This document shows positions 44,593 through 52,113 of a stretch of DNA of 52,113 nucleotides, piece by piece. The notes beneath the pieces were generated by a model that saw only the letters and a program-made list of their open reading frames with translations, was not told the origin of the DNA and ran no database searches. Source of the stretch: JAAXKN01 sp050258815 (lineage in GTDB: Bacteria > Bacteroidota > Ignavibacteria > Ignavibacteriales > SURF-24); NCBI GenBank assembly GCA_050258815.1, contig JBLMZM010000157.1, forward strand, positions 1 to 52,113, in the 5' to 3' direction. The position numbers and the translations under genes were made by a program. How positions within the stretch are numbered: the first letter of the stretch is position 1; every line of letters starts with the position of its first letter.

Positions 44593-44627
44593 AAAAGGAG
44601 TGGCATCATGTCACTCCTTTTGTTTTT
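44593..44627 (+). terminator. intrinsic terminator after nagA
   Basis: AAAAGGAGTG (44593-44602) pairs with CACTCCTTTT (44612-44621) and the stem extends inward with one G-T pair; GTTTTT follows. It lies 20 bases after the nagA stop and separates it from folP. Confidence 0.9.
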
Positions 44628-44739
44628 AAAATGAAGATATTTCTTCATTTCCCGTGAAATTATACAGATTTCGTGGGACTTTGTTTAGATTTTTTTTTAT
44701 TATATGATAAACTTTTATTCGGTTTTGTAAGAGGATATA

Positions 44740-45924
44740 ATGAATATTCAGCTGGTAAATATATCTCATCCTGAAGTATTTAAGAATTATAGCAAGAAAT
44801 ACAAAATATTCCGTGACCTTTACGAACAGGGGCTTTCGGGAATTGAAATCAGAGATATTCCCACAGCGACACTGGAAAGCCTTCAAAAAATTATTCTGAG
44901 TAAAAATGAGATCTGTTATAAAGATGTGAGAGAAAATGGAGAGGCAGGTAACCTGCTTGTCATGGGAACAATAGGTACTTTCAAAGATTTGTCGAGGGAG
45001 ATAGTATCTTATGGTAATGAGGATCTTGGATATAAGGTGTCCTTACTGTTACGGAACTACCTGGAATATGACAAAATAAATATTGAGCTGTTTAACAATC
45101 ATAATCAGCCATCTGCTTCAGTTGTAATGGGGATCTTAAACGTTACCCCCGATTCATTTTCAGATGGCGGCAGGTATTTTAAAACGGAAGATGCAGTTAA
45201 ACATGCCCTGGAAATGATAAGAGATGGGGCGGATATTATTGATATCGGTGGTGAATCCACTCGTCCCGGATCTGAAAGTGTACCTCTGGAAGAAGAGCTG
45301 AATAGAATAATTCCTGTTATTGAACAGATTTTAAAGGAAGCCCCCGGTACGGTGCTTTCGATTGATACTACAAAAAAGATTGTGGCCTATGAAGCCCTTA
45401 AAAGGGGAGCAAAGATTATAAATGATATCAGTGGTTTGAGCTTTGAACCTGATATTACCGATGTGGTAAGACAGTTTAATGCCTGGCTTGTTGTAATGCA
45501 CATTAAGGGAATCCCGCGGGACATGCAGATTAATCCAACTTACGATGAGGTTGTTTCTGAAGTCTATGATTTTATAAATCAAAAAATGCTTTTCGCAAAG
45601 AAAGCAGGCGTTAAAAATATAATAATTGATCCGGGGATTGGATTTGGGAAAAGGGTAGAGGACAATTTCGACCTTATTAAAAGACTGGATGAATTCAAAG
45701 GATTGGGCGCACCCATTCTGGTAGGAGTTTCGCGGAAGGCATTTCTGGGGAAGACTACCGGTGAGGATGTAGACAACAGAGACACTGCCAGCGTGATTAC
45801 TGAATCACTTGCAATAAAAAACGGCGCAAAGATAATAAGGACGCACAACGTAAAAAATGCTGTTCAGGCAAAAAAGATATTAAAATATTTCTCAACTTCC
45901 CAAGATATATTGCTGAATGTTTGA
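44740..45924 (+). CDS. folP: dihydropteroate synthase with N-terminal extension
   Basis: The 394-residue protein makes dihydropteroate from p-aminobenzoate and hydroxymethyl-dihydropterin diphosphate in folate synthesis. The synthase barrel covers about residues 128-385: VMGILNVTPDSFSDGGRY, IDIGGESTRPGSESV, INDISGLSF, IIDPGIGFGK and ILVGVSRKAFLG. In front is an extra domain of about 125 residues with LLVMGTIGTFKDLSREIV. A similar extension is known to me in long DHPS forms of Clostridia and Deltaproteobacteria; its job is unclear. The stop codon overlaps the start of the diadenylate cyclase gene by eight bases. The target of sulfonamides, it appears intact. Confidence 0.93.
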   Translation: MNIQLVNISHPEVFKNYSKKYKIFRDLYEQGLSGIEIRDIPTATLESLQKIILSKNEICYKDVRENGEAGNLLVMGTIGTFKDLSREIVSYGNEDLGYKVSLLLRNYLEYDKINIELFNNHNQPSASVVMGILNVTPDSFSDGGRYFKTEDAVKHALEMIRDGADIIDIGGESTRPGSESVPLEEELNRIIPVIEQILKEAPGTVLSIDTTKKIVAYEALKRGAKIINDISGLSFEPDITDVVRQFNAWLVVMHIKGIPRDMQINPTYDEVVSEVYDFINQKMLFAKKAGVKNIIIDPGIGFGKRVEDNFDLIKRLDEFKGLGAPILVGVSRKAFLGKTTGEDVDNRDTASVITESLAIKNGAKIIRTHNVKNAVQAKKILKYFSTSQDILLNV

Positions 45925-46732
45925 TCTTTTTAAAATAGGATTCGTCCCGGTAACATTTTTGGATGTCCTGGATATTATAATAGTATCTTTTATTATATAC
46001 AAAGTATATAATATTATAAAAGGCACTATTGCTGCACAGATCTTTATCGGCCTTATTATAGTATTGCTGCTTTCAATAACCGCTCAGGCAGCAAGCTTAA
46101 AGGCTTTGGGCTATCTGCTGAAGCTGATTTCAGATACCTGGGTAATAGCTTTTATTATATTATTTCAGCCTGAAATACGCCGGCTTTTGCTGCTTATCGG
46201 AAGGAACCCTTTTGTAAAGGTATTCCTTAAAAGTGACGAAAAAACGATTGCCCATATTCTTACAGATGCTGTTTTTGAGCTGTCCCAGATGCAGCACGGG
46301 GCATTAATTGTGGTGATAAAATCAACCGGGATAAAAAGTTTTGTGGAATCCGGTGAAATTCTGAATGCTAAAATCAATAAAAACCTGATAAAATCGATAT
46401 TTTACCCCAGGTCTCCGTTACATGACGGAGCAATCATAATTAAAAATGACATAATTGAAGCGGCAAGATGCACACTGCCTCTTTCAAGTGTGACAAACAT
46501 CGACGGGCAATCTCTGGGCATGAGACACAGGGCAGGATTAGGGATTACAGAACAGGCAGATGTGCTAAGTATTATTGTATCAGAGGAAACGGGAAGTATT
46601 TCATTGGCTGAAGACGGTAAACTAAAAAGAGGCCTGTCGAAGGAAGCTTTGAGAGAAAAATTGTCTTTTGCACTGAATGGACATAAAAACAAAGGAATAA
46701 AAAAAGCTATTGAACACTCGGTCAAGAGATAA
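45917..46732 (+). CDS. cdaA: diadenylate cyclase CdaA (DacA)
   Basis: The 271-residue membrane enzyme joins two ATP into cyclic di-AMP. Three membrane segments fill the first 90 residues, then the DAC domain carries the DGA motif (LHDGAIIIKND, Asp170) and the RHR motif (MRHRAGLGITEQ, 203-205). Both are required for catalysis, so it should be active. The gene overlaps folP by eight bases, a pairing seen widely in Bacteroidota and Chlorobi; Firmicutes instead pair cdaA with cdaR and glmM. c-di-AMP regulates potassium and osmolyte balance and wall homeostasis. No receptor or phosphodiesterase was recognised in the window. Confidence 0.95.
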   Translation: MFDLFKIGFVPVTFLDVLDIIIVSFIIYKVYNIIKGTIAAQIFIGLIIVLLLSITAQAASLKALGYLLKLISDTWVIAFIILFQPEIRRLLLLIGRNPFVKVFLKSDEKTIAHILTDAVFELSQMQHGALIVVIKSTGIKSFVESGEILNAKINKNLIKSIFYPRSPLHDGAIIIKNDIIEAARCTLPLSSVTNIDGQSLGMRHRAGLGITEQADVLSIIVSEETGSISLAEDGKLKRGLSKEALREKLSFALNGHKNKGIKKAIEHSVKR

Positions 46733-47375
46733 AATATGTGCAATAATCCCTTTCTTTAATGAAAAGGATACGATTCAGGAGATTATTGATCGCACCCTCC
46801 CTTACGTGGACCTTATTATTTGCGTTAATGACGGTTCCACTGATGGTTCTGAAAACCAGGTGCATGTTTCGGATAAGGTAATTTTACTTTCATCTGCTGT
46901 CAATATGGGTAAAGGGTATGCTATTAATATGGGGTTTATCCATTGCTTTCATCTAAATTGTGATATTGCGGTGACCCTGGACGCAGATTTGCAGCATGAT
47001 CCCAGGTATATTCCGTCATTTATCTCAATGATGGATCAAAATGATATTGTTATTGGAAACAGACTCAGTGATATTTCCAATATGCCGTTGCAAAGGATAA
47101 TGAGCAATAAAATCACCTCCTTTCTGTTAAGCCTGAAAACACATACTAAAATATTGGACAGTCAATGCGGGTTCAGAGCCTACAGGACTGAAAAATTGAG
47201 GAAGATTTTACCTGTTAACCGTGGTTTTGAAGCTGAAAGTGAAATTATAATTCATGCGTCAAGAAATAATTGCCGGATTGGGTTTGTAAATATTCCTACC
47301 ATTTATGGAAGTGAAAACAGCAAGATGCGTCCCTGGGAAGCAATTGCAGGGTTTATAAGAATTCTCTTTCTATAG
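46710..47375 (+). CDS. family 2 glycosyltransferase (polyprenyl-phosphate sugar transferase type)
   Basis: The 221-residue cytoplasmic-face enzyme has a GT-A fold: CAIIPFFNEKDTIQE, the first aspartate in CVNDGSTDGSE, and the metal site TLDADLQHDPRYIP. The later DSQCGFRAYRTEKL is typical of dolichol/undecaprenyl-phosphate mannosyl- or glucosyltransferases. There is no C-terminal membrane domain. The best start is TTG at 46710, which gives MNTRSRDKICAII and overlaps cdaA by 23 bases; an ATG further in would cut the fold. Probable product is a lipid-linked sugar for envelope glycans; the sugar is unknown. Confidence 0.85.
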   Translation: MNTRSRDKICAIIPFFNEKDTIQEIIDRTLPYVDLIICVNDGSTDGSENQVHVSDKVILLSSAVNMGKGYAINMGFIHCFHLNCDIAVTLDADLQHDPRYIPSFISMMDQNDIVIGNRLSDISNMPLQRIMSNKITSFLLSLKTHTKILDSQCGFRAYRTEKLRKILPVNRGFEAESEIIIHASRNNCRIGFVNIPTIYGSENSKMRPWEAIAGFIRILFL

Positions 47376-47436
47376 CAAAATAAACGGCTGATTTGGTTGA
47401 AGTAAGTATTCCTCTAATTAGCCGGAAGTCGATAAA

Positions 47437-47898
47437 ATGTCAAAAAATACAAATATGGTTGAAGTGAGTTTATCCTCTAATTTCGGGGAGGCAGCTTCTT
47501 TTATACTTTGGGAAAAATACAGGACTGTAAAAAAGAGGATCCGGAGGTTTCTGGATAAAAGCACCGTAAAAAATCTGCATTCTCTGCGAATATCAATTAG
47601 GAGATTGAGATATTCTGTTGAGAACTTTGAAGTTTGTTTTGCTGAGGAAGATTACAGGTGGCTGATCAATTGTACTAAGTCGCTGCAGGATTTAATAGGA
47701 GAGGGGCGCGACATAGATATGCTAATGGAAAAAGTAAATTATATTGCGGCTGAAGCCGGGGCTAGTATTCCCGCTTCTTTTTACACAAACCTTGAAGCGA
47801 AAAGGGATGAGCTTATTTTTAGTATAAAGCTCGCACTGATGAAATTTGTTCTTGATAAAAATGTCCAAAGGCTTCTTACAAAATTAAAGGAGGAATAG
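47437..47898 (+). CDS. CHAD-domain protein
   Basis: The 153-residue helical protein carries a short CHAD domain, seen in NLHSLRISIRRLRYSVENFE with conserved His and Arg residues. CHAD domains bind inorganic polyphosphate through these basic residues and localise to polyphosphate granules. The domain is shorter than the usual 200-300 residues, so it may hold only the first of two helical repeats. It is followed two bases later by an UPF0173 hydrolase with a strong AAGGAGG (47887-47893), so the two are one operon. Its role here is inferred. Confidence 0.78.
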   Translation: MSKNTNMVEVSLSSNFGEAASFILWEKYRTVKKRIRRFLDKSTVKNLHSLRISIRRLRYSVENFEVCFAEEDYRWLINCTKSLQDLIGEGRDIDMLMEKVNYIAAEAGASIPASFYTNLEAKRDELIFSIKLALMKFVLDKNVQRLLTKLKEE

Positions 47899-47900
47899 AA

Positions 47901-48578
47901 ATGAAATTAAAATATTTTTCACATTCTGCTTTTCAGATTACAACAGACGACGGGAAAATAATACTTATTGATCCGTTTCTGGATGATAATCCTACTTCTC
48001 CGGTAAAATCCCAGGATGTAAGGGCTGATTACATCATTCTGACGCATGCACACAGTGACCATCTGGGCGATGCAATGAAAATTGCAAAAAGATCCGATGC
48101 CCTTCTTATTTGCGTAAATGAACTGGCTAACTATCTTATTTCTAAAGGACTTAGAGCCCATAATATGCACATAGGAGGAGGACATGATTTTGATTTTGGC
48201 AGGGTCAAATTTACTATTGCACATCATGGTTCCAGTATTCCCGGAAATGTTTATGCGGGTGAACCTGCGGGTGTATTGCTCATAATTGGGCATAAAACCA
48301 TCTACCACACGGGAGATACGGGGCTTTTTTATGATATGAAACTTATAGGGATAATGAATAAAATCGATTATATGCTCCTGCCGATCGGGGATAATTTCAC
48401 AATGGGAATTACCGATGCTGTAAAAGCAGTGGAACTTACAAATCCCAGGGTCGCTATTCCAATACATTACAATACGTTCCCCGTAATTCAGGCTGACCCA
48501 TATGAATTCAAGAGACAGGTTAATGGCTTTGGCAAGGAATGCTGTGTAATGGATTACGGACAGGAAATTGACATTTAA
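47901..48578 (+). CDS. UPF0173 metal-dependent hydrolase (beta-lactamase fold)
   Basis: The 225-residue protein matches the UPF0173 family of metallo-beta-lactamase fold hydrolases: KLKYFSHSAFQI at the start, metal ligands in LTHAHSDHLGDA, FTIAHHGSS, TIYHTGDTGLF and PIHYNTFP. All metal positions are filled, so it is probably an active hydrolase. Substrate is unknown for the family. The ribosome binding site AAGGAGG is seven bases before the ATG. A 153-base gap separates it from parA. Confidence 0.88.
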   Translation: MKLKYFSHSAFQITTDDGKIILIDPFLDDNPTSPVKSQDVRADYIILTHAHSDHLGDAMKIAKRSDALLICVNELANYLISKGLRAHNMHIGGGHDFDFGRVKFTIAHHGSSIPGNVYAGEPAGVLLIIGHKTIYHTGDTGLFYDMKLIGIMNKIDYMLLPIGDNFTMGITDAVKAVELTNPRVAIPIHYNTFPVIQADPYEFKRQVNGFGKECCVMDYGQEIDI

Positions 48579-48731
48579 GGGCTAAATCAGGCTCAATAGG
48601 CGAATATTATTTACATGCAAAAGAATTTCATTATTTTGATAAATATGCGTAATTTAATGTCAATTATTTAACAAAATAAAGCTACCGTTTAGATTATTTA
48701 TTAATATTTTGGTAACTGAATATTTACATTC

Positions 48732-49523
48732 ATGGCAAAAGTAATTTCAATAGCAAATCAAAAAGGCGGAGTAGGTAAAACTACAACTGCAATTAATTTA
48801 TCAGCTTCAATTGCTGCTGCGGAAAACAAGACGTTATTGATTGATATAGATCCCCAGTCGAATTCAACCTCAGGTTTGGGTTACGAGGGGAATGGAAAAT
48901 CTGTATATGAAGTAATGGTTGGAAACGAAGAAATCAGTAATTGTGTTATTAATACATATATGCCTTTTCTTGATCTGCTTCCATCCACGATTAATCTGGT
49001 CGGTGCAGAAGTTGAACTATTAAACGTAGATGTACGTGAAACGGTTCTGAAAAAGGCAATTGCGACAATTGAAGAAAGATATGATTATGTTTTTATAGAC
49101 TGTCCTCCATCTCTTAGCGTTCTGACCCTTAATTCTCTGACTGCGTCAAATTCCGTACTGATTCCGGTGCAATGTGAATATTTTGCCCTGGAAGGATTGG
49201 GACAGTTGCTGAATACGATCAATATAGTTAAAAAGCACTTTAACCCCAATCTGATGATTGAAGGGGTTTTGCTGACTATGTTTGACACAAGGTTGAGATT
49301 ATCTCATCAGGTAGCAGAAGAGGTAAAGAAATATTTTGGAAACAAGGTATTTGATACAGTTATTCAGAGAAATGTGAGAATATCAGAGGCTCCAAGTCAC
49401 AGCAAACCGGTTATTCTTTATGATGCTGTTTCAATGGGTGCACAAAACTACATTGGTCTGGCAACAGAACTAATGAAAAGAAATATGATAGAAACACCAC
49501 AAAAAGATAAGGTAAATGAGTAA
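48732..49523 (+). CDS. parA: chromosome partitioning ATPase ParA (Soj)
   Basis: The 263-residue ATPase has the deviant Walker A KGGVGKTTTAINL near residue 11, the A' motif DIDPQSNSTSGLG, and Walker B FIDCPPSLSVLT. It lacks an N-terminal helix-turn-helix, as in the small chromosomal type Ib/Soj form. With ParB it moves chromosome origins apart. Overlap of its end with the parB start (8 bases) shows one operon. No GTTTCACGTGAAAC parS site was noticed in the window, so the distance to the origin cannot be judged. Confidence 0.95.
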   Translation: MAKVISIANQKGGVGKTTTAINLSASIAAAENKTLLIDIDPQSNSTSGLGYEGNGKSVYEVMVGNEEISNCVINTYMPFLDLLPSTINLVGAEVELLNVDVRETVLKKAIATIEERYDYVFIDCPPSLSVLTLNSLTASNSVLIPVQCEYFALEGLGQLLNTINIVKKHFNPNLMIEGVLLTMFDTRLRLSHQVAEEVKKYFGNKVFDTVIQRNVRISEAPSHSKPVILYDAVSMGAQNYIGLATELMKRNMIETPQKDKVNE

Positions 49524-50463
49524 AATCAGACCCGGCTTAGGCAGAGGCCTAGATGCTTTAATATCACCAAACATACAGAACAGTAATAACAATCTTACTG
49601 TTCCGGCCAGTGATATCAGACCTGATGACGGTCAGGCAGTTGACATACTGGCAAAGATTTCTTTAAGTGCAATCTCTCCAAATCCGTATCAGCCAAGAAC
49701 AGAATTCGACCCAGAGGCATTGGAGGAACTGAAAAAATCTATTCTTTCTAACGGATTGATTCAGCCTGTTACTGTTAGAAGAACAGATTCACAGCACTAT
49801 GAGCTGATTTCGGGAGAAAGAAGGTTCAGGGCATGCAAGGAAATTGGATATAGGGATATCCCGGCATATATCATAAAAGTTGATACAAAAGAAGATATGC
49901 TGGCGCTGGCCCTGATTGAAAATATACAGAGAGAAAAGCTGAATTCCATCGAAATCGCTCACGCCTATAAAAGATTAATGGATGAATGCAACCTTTCGCA
50001 GGAAGAGATTGCCGAACAGGTGGGTAAGGACAGGTCCACAATTACTAATTCCATCAGATTGCTAAAATTACCTAAAGAGATTCAGGATAGCCTGGTAAAA
50101 GAAGAAATTAGTCCTGGTCATGCCCGTGCCCTGATTAATCTTCCCAATGAAATGCTGCAGCTTGAACTGTTGAAAAAGATAATTCAGGAAAACCTGACGG
50201 TCCGAAAAGTTGAGGGACTGGTTAAAAAACTGGCACTGGATGGCGAGGCAGCCAAAAAGCCAAGAAGTGCGGTGGCAGATAATTCAGTTCAGTCCATCTC
50301 CCACAGAGATTTTGAGGACAGGCTGAGAAAAATATTCGGGACTAAAGTGATCTGCAAGCAAAAGACTGATGGTACCGGAGAAATAGTGATTGAATTTTAT
50401 TCAAATGATGAACTTGAACGATTATATGAGATGTTTGAGATAATTGGTAAAACATATAATTAA
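49516..50463 (+). CDS. parB: chromosome partitioning protein ParB (Spo0J)
   Basis: The 315-residue CTP-dependent DNA clamp starts with RPGLGRGLDALI, the ParA-stimulating N-terminus. ISPNPYQPRTEF begins the ParB/Srx fold; GERRFRACKEIGY is the CTP/nucleotide box and IENIQREKLNSIEIA leads to the helix-turn-helix (LSQEEIAEQVGKDRSTITN). A C-terminal dimerisation part follows. It overlaps parA by eight bases and the next gene by 20 bases. Confidence 0.95.
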   Translation: MSKIRPGLGRGLDALISPNIQNSNNNLTVPASDIRPDDGQAVDILAKISLSAISPNPYQPRTEFDPEALEELKKSILSNGLIQPVTVRRTDSQHYELISGERRFRACKEIGYRDIPAYIIKVDTKEDMLALALIENIQREKLNSIEIAHAYKRLMDECNLSQEEIAEQVGKDRSTITNSIRLLKLPKEIQDSLVKEEISPGHARALINLPNEMLQLELLKKIIQENLTVRKVEGLVKKLALDGEAAKKPRSAVADNSVQSISHRDFEDRLRKIFGTKVICKQKTDGTGEIVIEFYSNDELERLYEMFEIIGKTYN

Positions 50464-50956
50464 AATACTCTCGTTTTTAGTCCTTTTGTCAGCAGCAGTT
50501 TTTGCACAACAGGATACTACCGCTGGCACTGTAAAACCTGTTGCAGATACCTCGGTTTATGTGATGAAAAAGTCGCCTCTTGGGGCTGTACTCAGGAGTG
50601 CAGTTCTGCCCGGATGGGGGCAGATGTATAATAAATCGTACTGGAAAGTCCCGGTTGTCTGGGGATTTTTAGGCTATTACGGTTATGAATGGATCCGTCA
50701 GAACAAAAAGTATCATGAAAATGCTGATAATTACAGGCAGAGTCTCGCCGGGGCACAATTACAATTTCCTGGAGATTTCTACAAAATCAACCGAGATTTT
50801 TACCATGATCAAAGGGATCTTTTTGCAATATACATGGGGATAACATATTTCCTGAATTTACTGGATGCTTATGTGGATGCCCATTTATTTGATTTTAGTG
50901 TCGATGAAGAGCCATTTACAAAGAACTCACGCCTGAATGTAAAATTCCATTTTTAG
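50444..50956 (+). CDS. DUF5683 envelope protein
   Basis: The 170-residue protein has a signal peptide (ends AVFAQQ) and the region SAVLPGWGQMYNKSYWKVPVVWGFLGYYGYEW, which matches DUF5683 of Bacteroidota. Two hydrophobic stretches suggest membrane association. The start is TTG at 50444 inside parB; it is the only start that gives a full signal peptide. Position right after parB is conserved in many Bacteroidota, often followed by dapB and lepB, which are not found here. Function unknown. Confidence 0.8.
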   Translation: MVKHIIKILSFLVLLSAAVFAQQDTTAGTVKPVADTSVYVMKKSPLGAVLRSAVLPGWGQMYNKSYWKVPVVWGFLGYYGYEWIRQNKKYHENADNYRQSLAGAQLQFPGDFYKINRDFYHDQRDLFAIYMGITYFLNLLDAYVDAHLFDFSVDEEPFTKNSRLNVKFHF

Positions 50957-51109
50957 TTTTTCTGATGTTATTAACAGAAATGTCAAAATAAAAGATGGCA
51001 TCCGGCTTTCAAACAATTATATTTAAAAATAATATAACCTTATTCTGCTTCAGAACGTCTAAAATGGTAGTGGTAATCTGATATATCCATAATCATTCCC
51101 GGAGATAAT

Positions 51110-51814
51110 ATGAAAAATGTGATTACATGTAAAAACTGCAATAATGAGAACCCATATTTCAGTTTTATCTGCAAGAGCTGTTCCTCTTATCTCAGGGAAA
51201 GGGTAGTCAATATAGATCTCTGGTACACGATCGGGCAGCTGGTTGAATCTCCCACGAAAGCTTTTTCTCAGATAATTCACGCAGAGCATAAAAATTTCAT
51301 CTTCTTTCTTTCCTTTTTAATGGGAATTAAATTTTTTGTCAATTCCCTGATATTATCAGAGCCGGTTTTTAAGGGTGGAAATATTTTCAGTAATATATCT
51401 CCGGTATTTGGGATGTCTGTGATCGGTTTCTTTCTGGTTATTGTATTGTTTTCCTACGCATTTACTGCTTTTACCAAAATATTAAAGGTCAAAACAAGGT
51501 TTAAAGATAATCTTTCAGTCTTTATATATAGTCAGACCCCAATAATATTTTCACTCGTTTTTCTTCTGCCGGTCGAACTGGTCCTGTTCGGAGGCTTTCT
51601 TTTCAGCGCAAACCCATCACCATTTCTGTTAAAACCTACTCCTGCTCTCGTACTTTCAATTATGGAGTTAATTATGTTTTTATGGGCAGTAATCCTGGGC
51701 TTTGCCGCAACTTATACAGCTACCCGTTCTAAAGTGTATTCCATTATTGTAACGTTAACACTAAATCTGTTATTAATGGGATTCATGCTTCTAACATGCG
51801 GGCTCTTTAGTTAA
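51110..51814 (+). CDS. zinc-ribbon membrane protein, Yip1-like
   Basis: The 234-residue protein starts with a four-cysteine ribbon (CKNCNN and CKSCSS, residues about 5-22), then a short linker and five hydrophobic segments. The region DLWYTIGQLVESPTKAFSQI followed by membrane helices has the style of Yip1-domain proteins of bacteria. The ribbon probably binds zinc on the cytoplasmic side. It is a single gene with a GGAGA ribosome binding site. Function unknown; the Yip1 assignment is a pattern call. Confidence 0.65.
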   Translation: MKNVITCKNCNNENPYFSFICKSCSSYLRERVVNIDLWYTIGQLVESPTKAFSQIIHAEHKNFIFFLSFLMGIKFFVNSLILSEPVFKGGNIFSNISPVFGMSVIGFFLVIVLFSYAFTAFTKILKVKTRFKDNLSVFIYSQTPIIFSLVFLLPVELVLFGGFLFSANPSPFLLKPTPALVLSIMELIMFLWAVILGFAATYTATRSKVYSIIVTLTLNLLLMGFMLLTCGLFS

Positions 51815-51946
51815 AAAGTGCCAAATAAATCCTCATTGTATTGATGTTTCATACCGCAATGTTTATTTTTATAAGCAGCATTTGAATTGCTTATACAGGG
51901 TAATTAATTCTCTGATATATATTTAATAAACTAATCCCATAAAACT

Positions 51947-52113
51947 ATGAAAACCATATTTGAAGAGGAAAAGGAATTATTTCTTTCTACCTATAACCGG
52001 ATTCCTATAGAAATATCTCACGGTGAAGGAGCATATCTCATTGATAAGAAAGGTGACCGGTATCTCGACTTTTTTTCAGGTCTTGCTGTTAATGCCTTAG
52101 GATATGCCCATCC
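51947..52113 (+). CDS. class III aminotransferase, acetylornithine-like (truncated by window edge)
   Basis: The first 55 residues read MKTIFEEEKELFLSTYNR and then GEGAYLIDKKGDRYLDFFSG followed by LAVNALGYAHP, the start of the PLP-dependent acetylornithine/ornithine aminotransferase group. The expected pyridoxal lysine and substrate residues lie beyond the window. ArgD in arginine synthesis is the likeliest member, but LysJ-type or other omega-aminotransferases share this N-terminus. Confidence 0.8.
   Translation, partial: MKTIFEEEKELFLSTYNRIPIEISHGEGAYLIDKKGDRYLDFFSGLAVNALGYAH

Noticed and set aside
47919..48467. 182-residue minus-strand open frame opposite the UPF0173 gene
   Set aside because: The plus-strand hydrolase has all metal ligands and a strong ribosome binding site; the reverse frame has no family resemblance.
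48579..50956. parS site or replication origin near parA-parB
   Set aside because: No GTTTCACGTGAAAC-like palindrome or DnaA-box cluster was noticed in or around these genes.
1..52113. CRISPR array, tRNA/rRNA genes, insertion sequences or prophage
   Set aside because: No regularly spaced repeats, no cloverleaf or T-loop signature in the gaps, and no transposase, integrase or phage structural gene was recognised by reading both strands.

Overview
The window reads as a chromosomal segment of an AT-rich Gram-negative bacterium of the Bacteroidota/Chlorobiota (FCB) group, most likely the class Ignavibacteria. This is an inference from gene content: a secreted protein ends in a type IX secretion (T9SS) sorting domain of the NPFNPST kind; there is a PorV/PorQ-family outer-membrane protein, a TonB receptor with a carboxypeptidase-regulatory-like N-terminus, a pyruvoyl arginine decarboxylase, atpD-atpC as a stand-alone pair, and a parA-parB-DUF5683 order. 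No tRNA, rRNA, CRISPR array, insertion sequence or prophage gene was recognised, so this looks like core chromosome rather than an island.

Layout. 1-3805 is a minus-strand block: acyl-CoA dehydrogenase (cut by the window edge), a TerC/Alx membrane protein, arginine decarboxylase, tyrS, smpB. 4109-7258 holds two convergent SLC45-like sugar MFS transporters separated by a small ORF and two hairpins. 7501-17314 is a long plus-strand run: isoprenoid genes fni and a prenyl synthase, the PTS general proteins HPr and EI, a badly decayed phosphoglucose/phosphomannose isomerase pseudogene, then an envelope group made of a zinc-metalloprotease/beta-propeller/Omp85-like barrel fusion, a BamB-like lipoprotein and a PEGA-domain protein. 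17518-28478 is a cell-surface group: two large secreted proteins, a lipoprotein, a TonB receptor, a PorV-like protein and an NHL-repeat lipoprotein, ending at a very strong hairpin.

28725-37815 is mostly housekeeping: atpDC, a YtxH protein (minus), NAD-type isocitrate dehydrogenase, an MFS antiporter, dusB, a PAP2-like membrane protein broken by an in-frame TAG, a PolX-family protein whose polymerase catalytic aspartates are gone while its PHP nuclease domain is intact, and apt. 37866-40391 (minus) carries nagB and an RqcH/NFACT protein. 40618-48578 (plus) carries a POT peptide transporter, a PASTA anchor protein, rpe, nagA, folP-cdaA (c-di-AMP synthase), a glycosyltransferase, a CHAD protein and an UPF0173 hydrolase. 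48732-50956 is parA-parB-DUF5683, then a zinc-ribbon/Yip1-like membrane protein and the start of an argD-like aminotransferase that runs off the window.

Working together: nagA and nagB would turn GlcNAc-6-P into fructose-6-P; fni and the prenyl synthase feed isoprenoid precursors; HPr and EI form a phosphorelay with no membrane EII in view. The most notable items are the decayed isomerase next to ptsI, the metalloprotease-barrel fusion with its BamB-like partner, the surface cluster with a duplicated-module T9SS cargo, and the polymerase-dead PolX. I did not find a clearly new multi-gene system; the two envelope clusters are the best candidates for undescribed biology.
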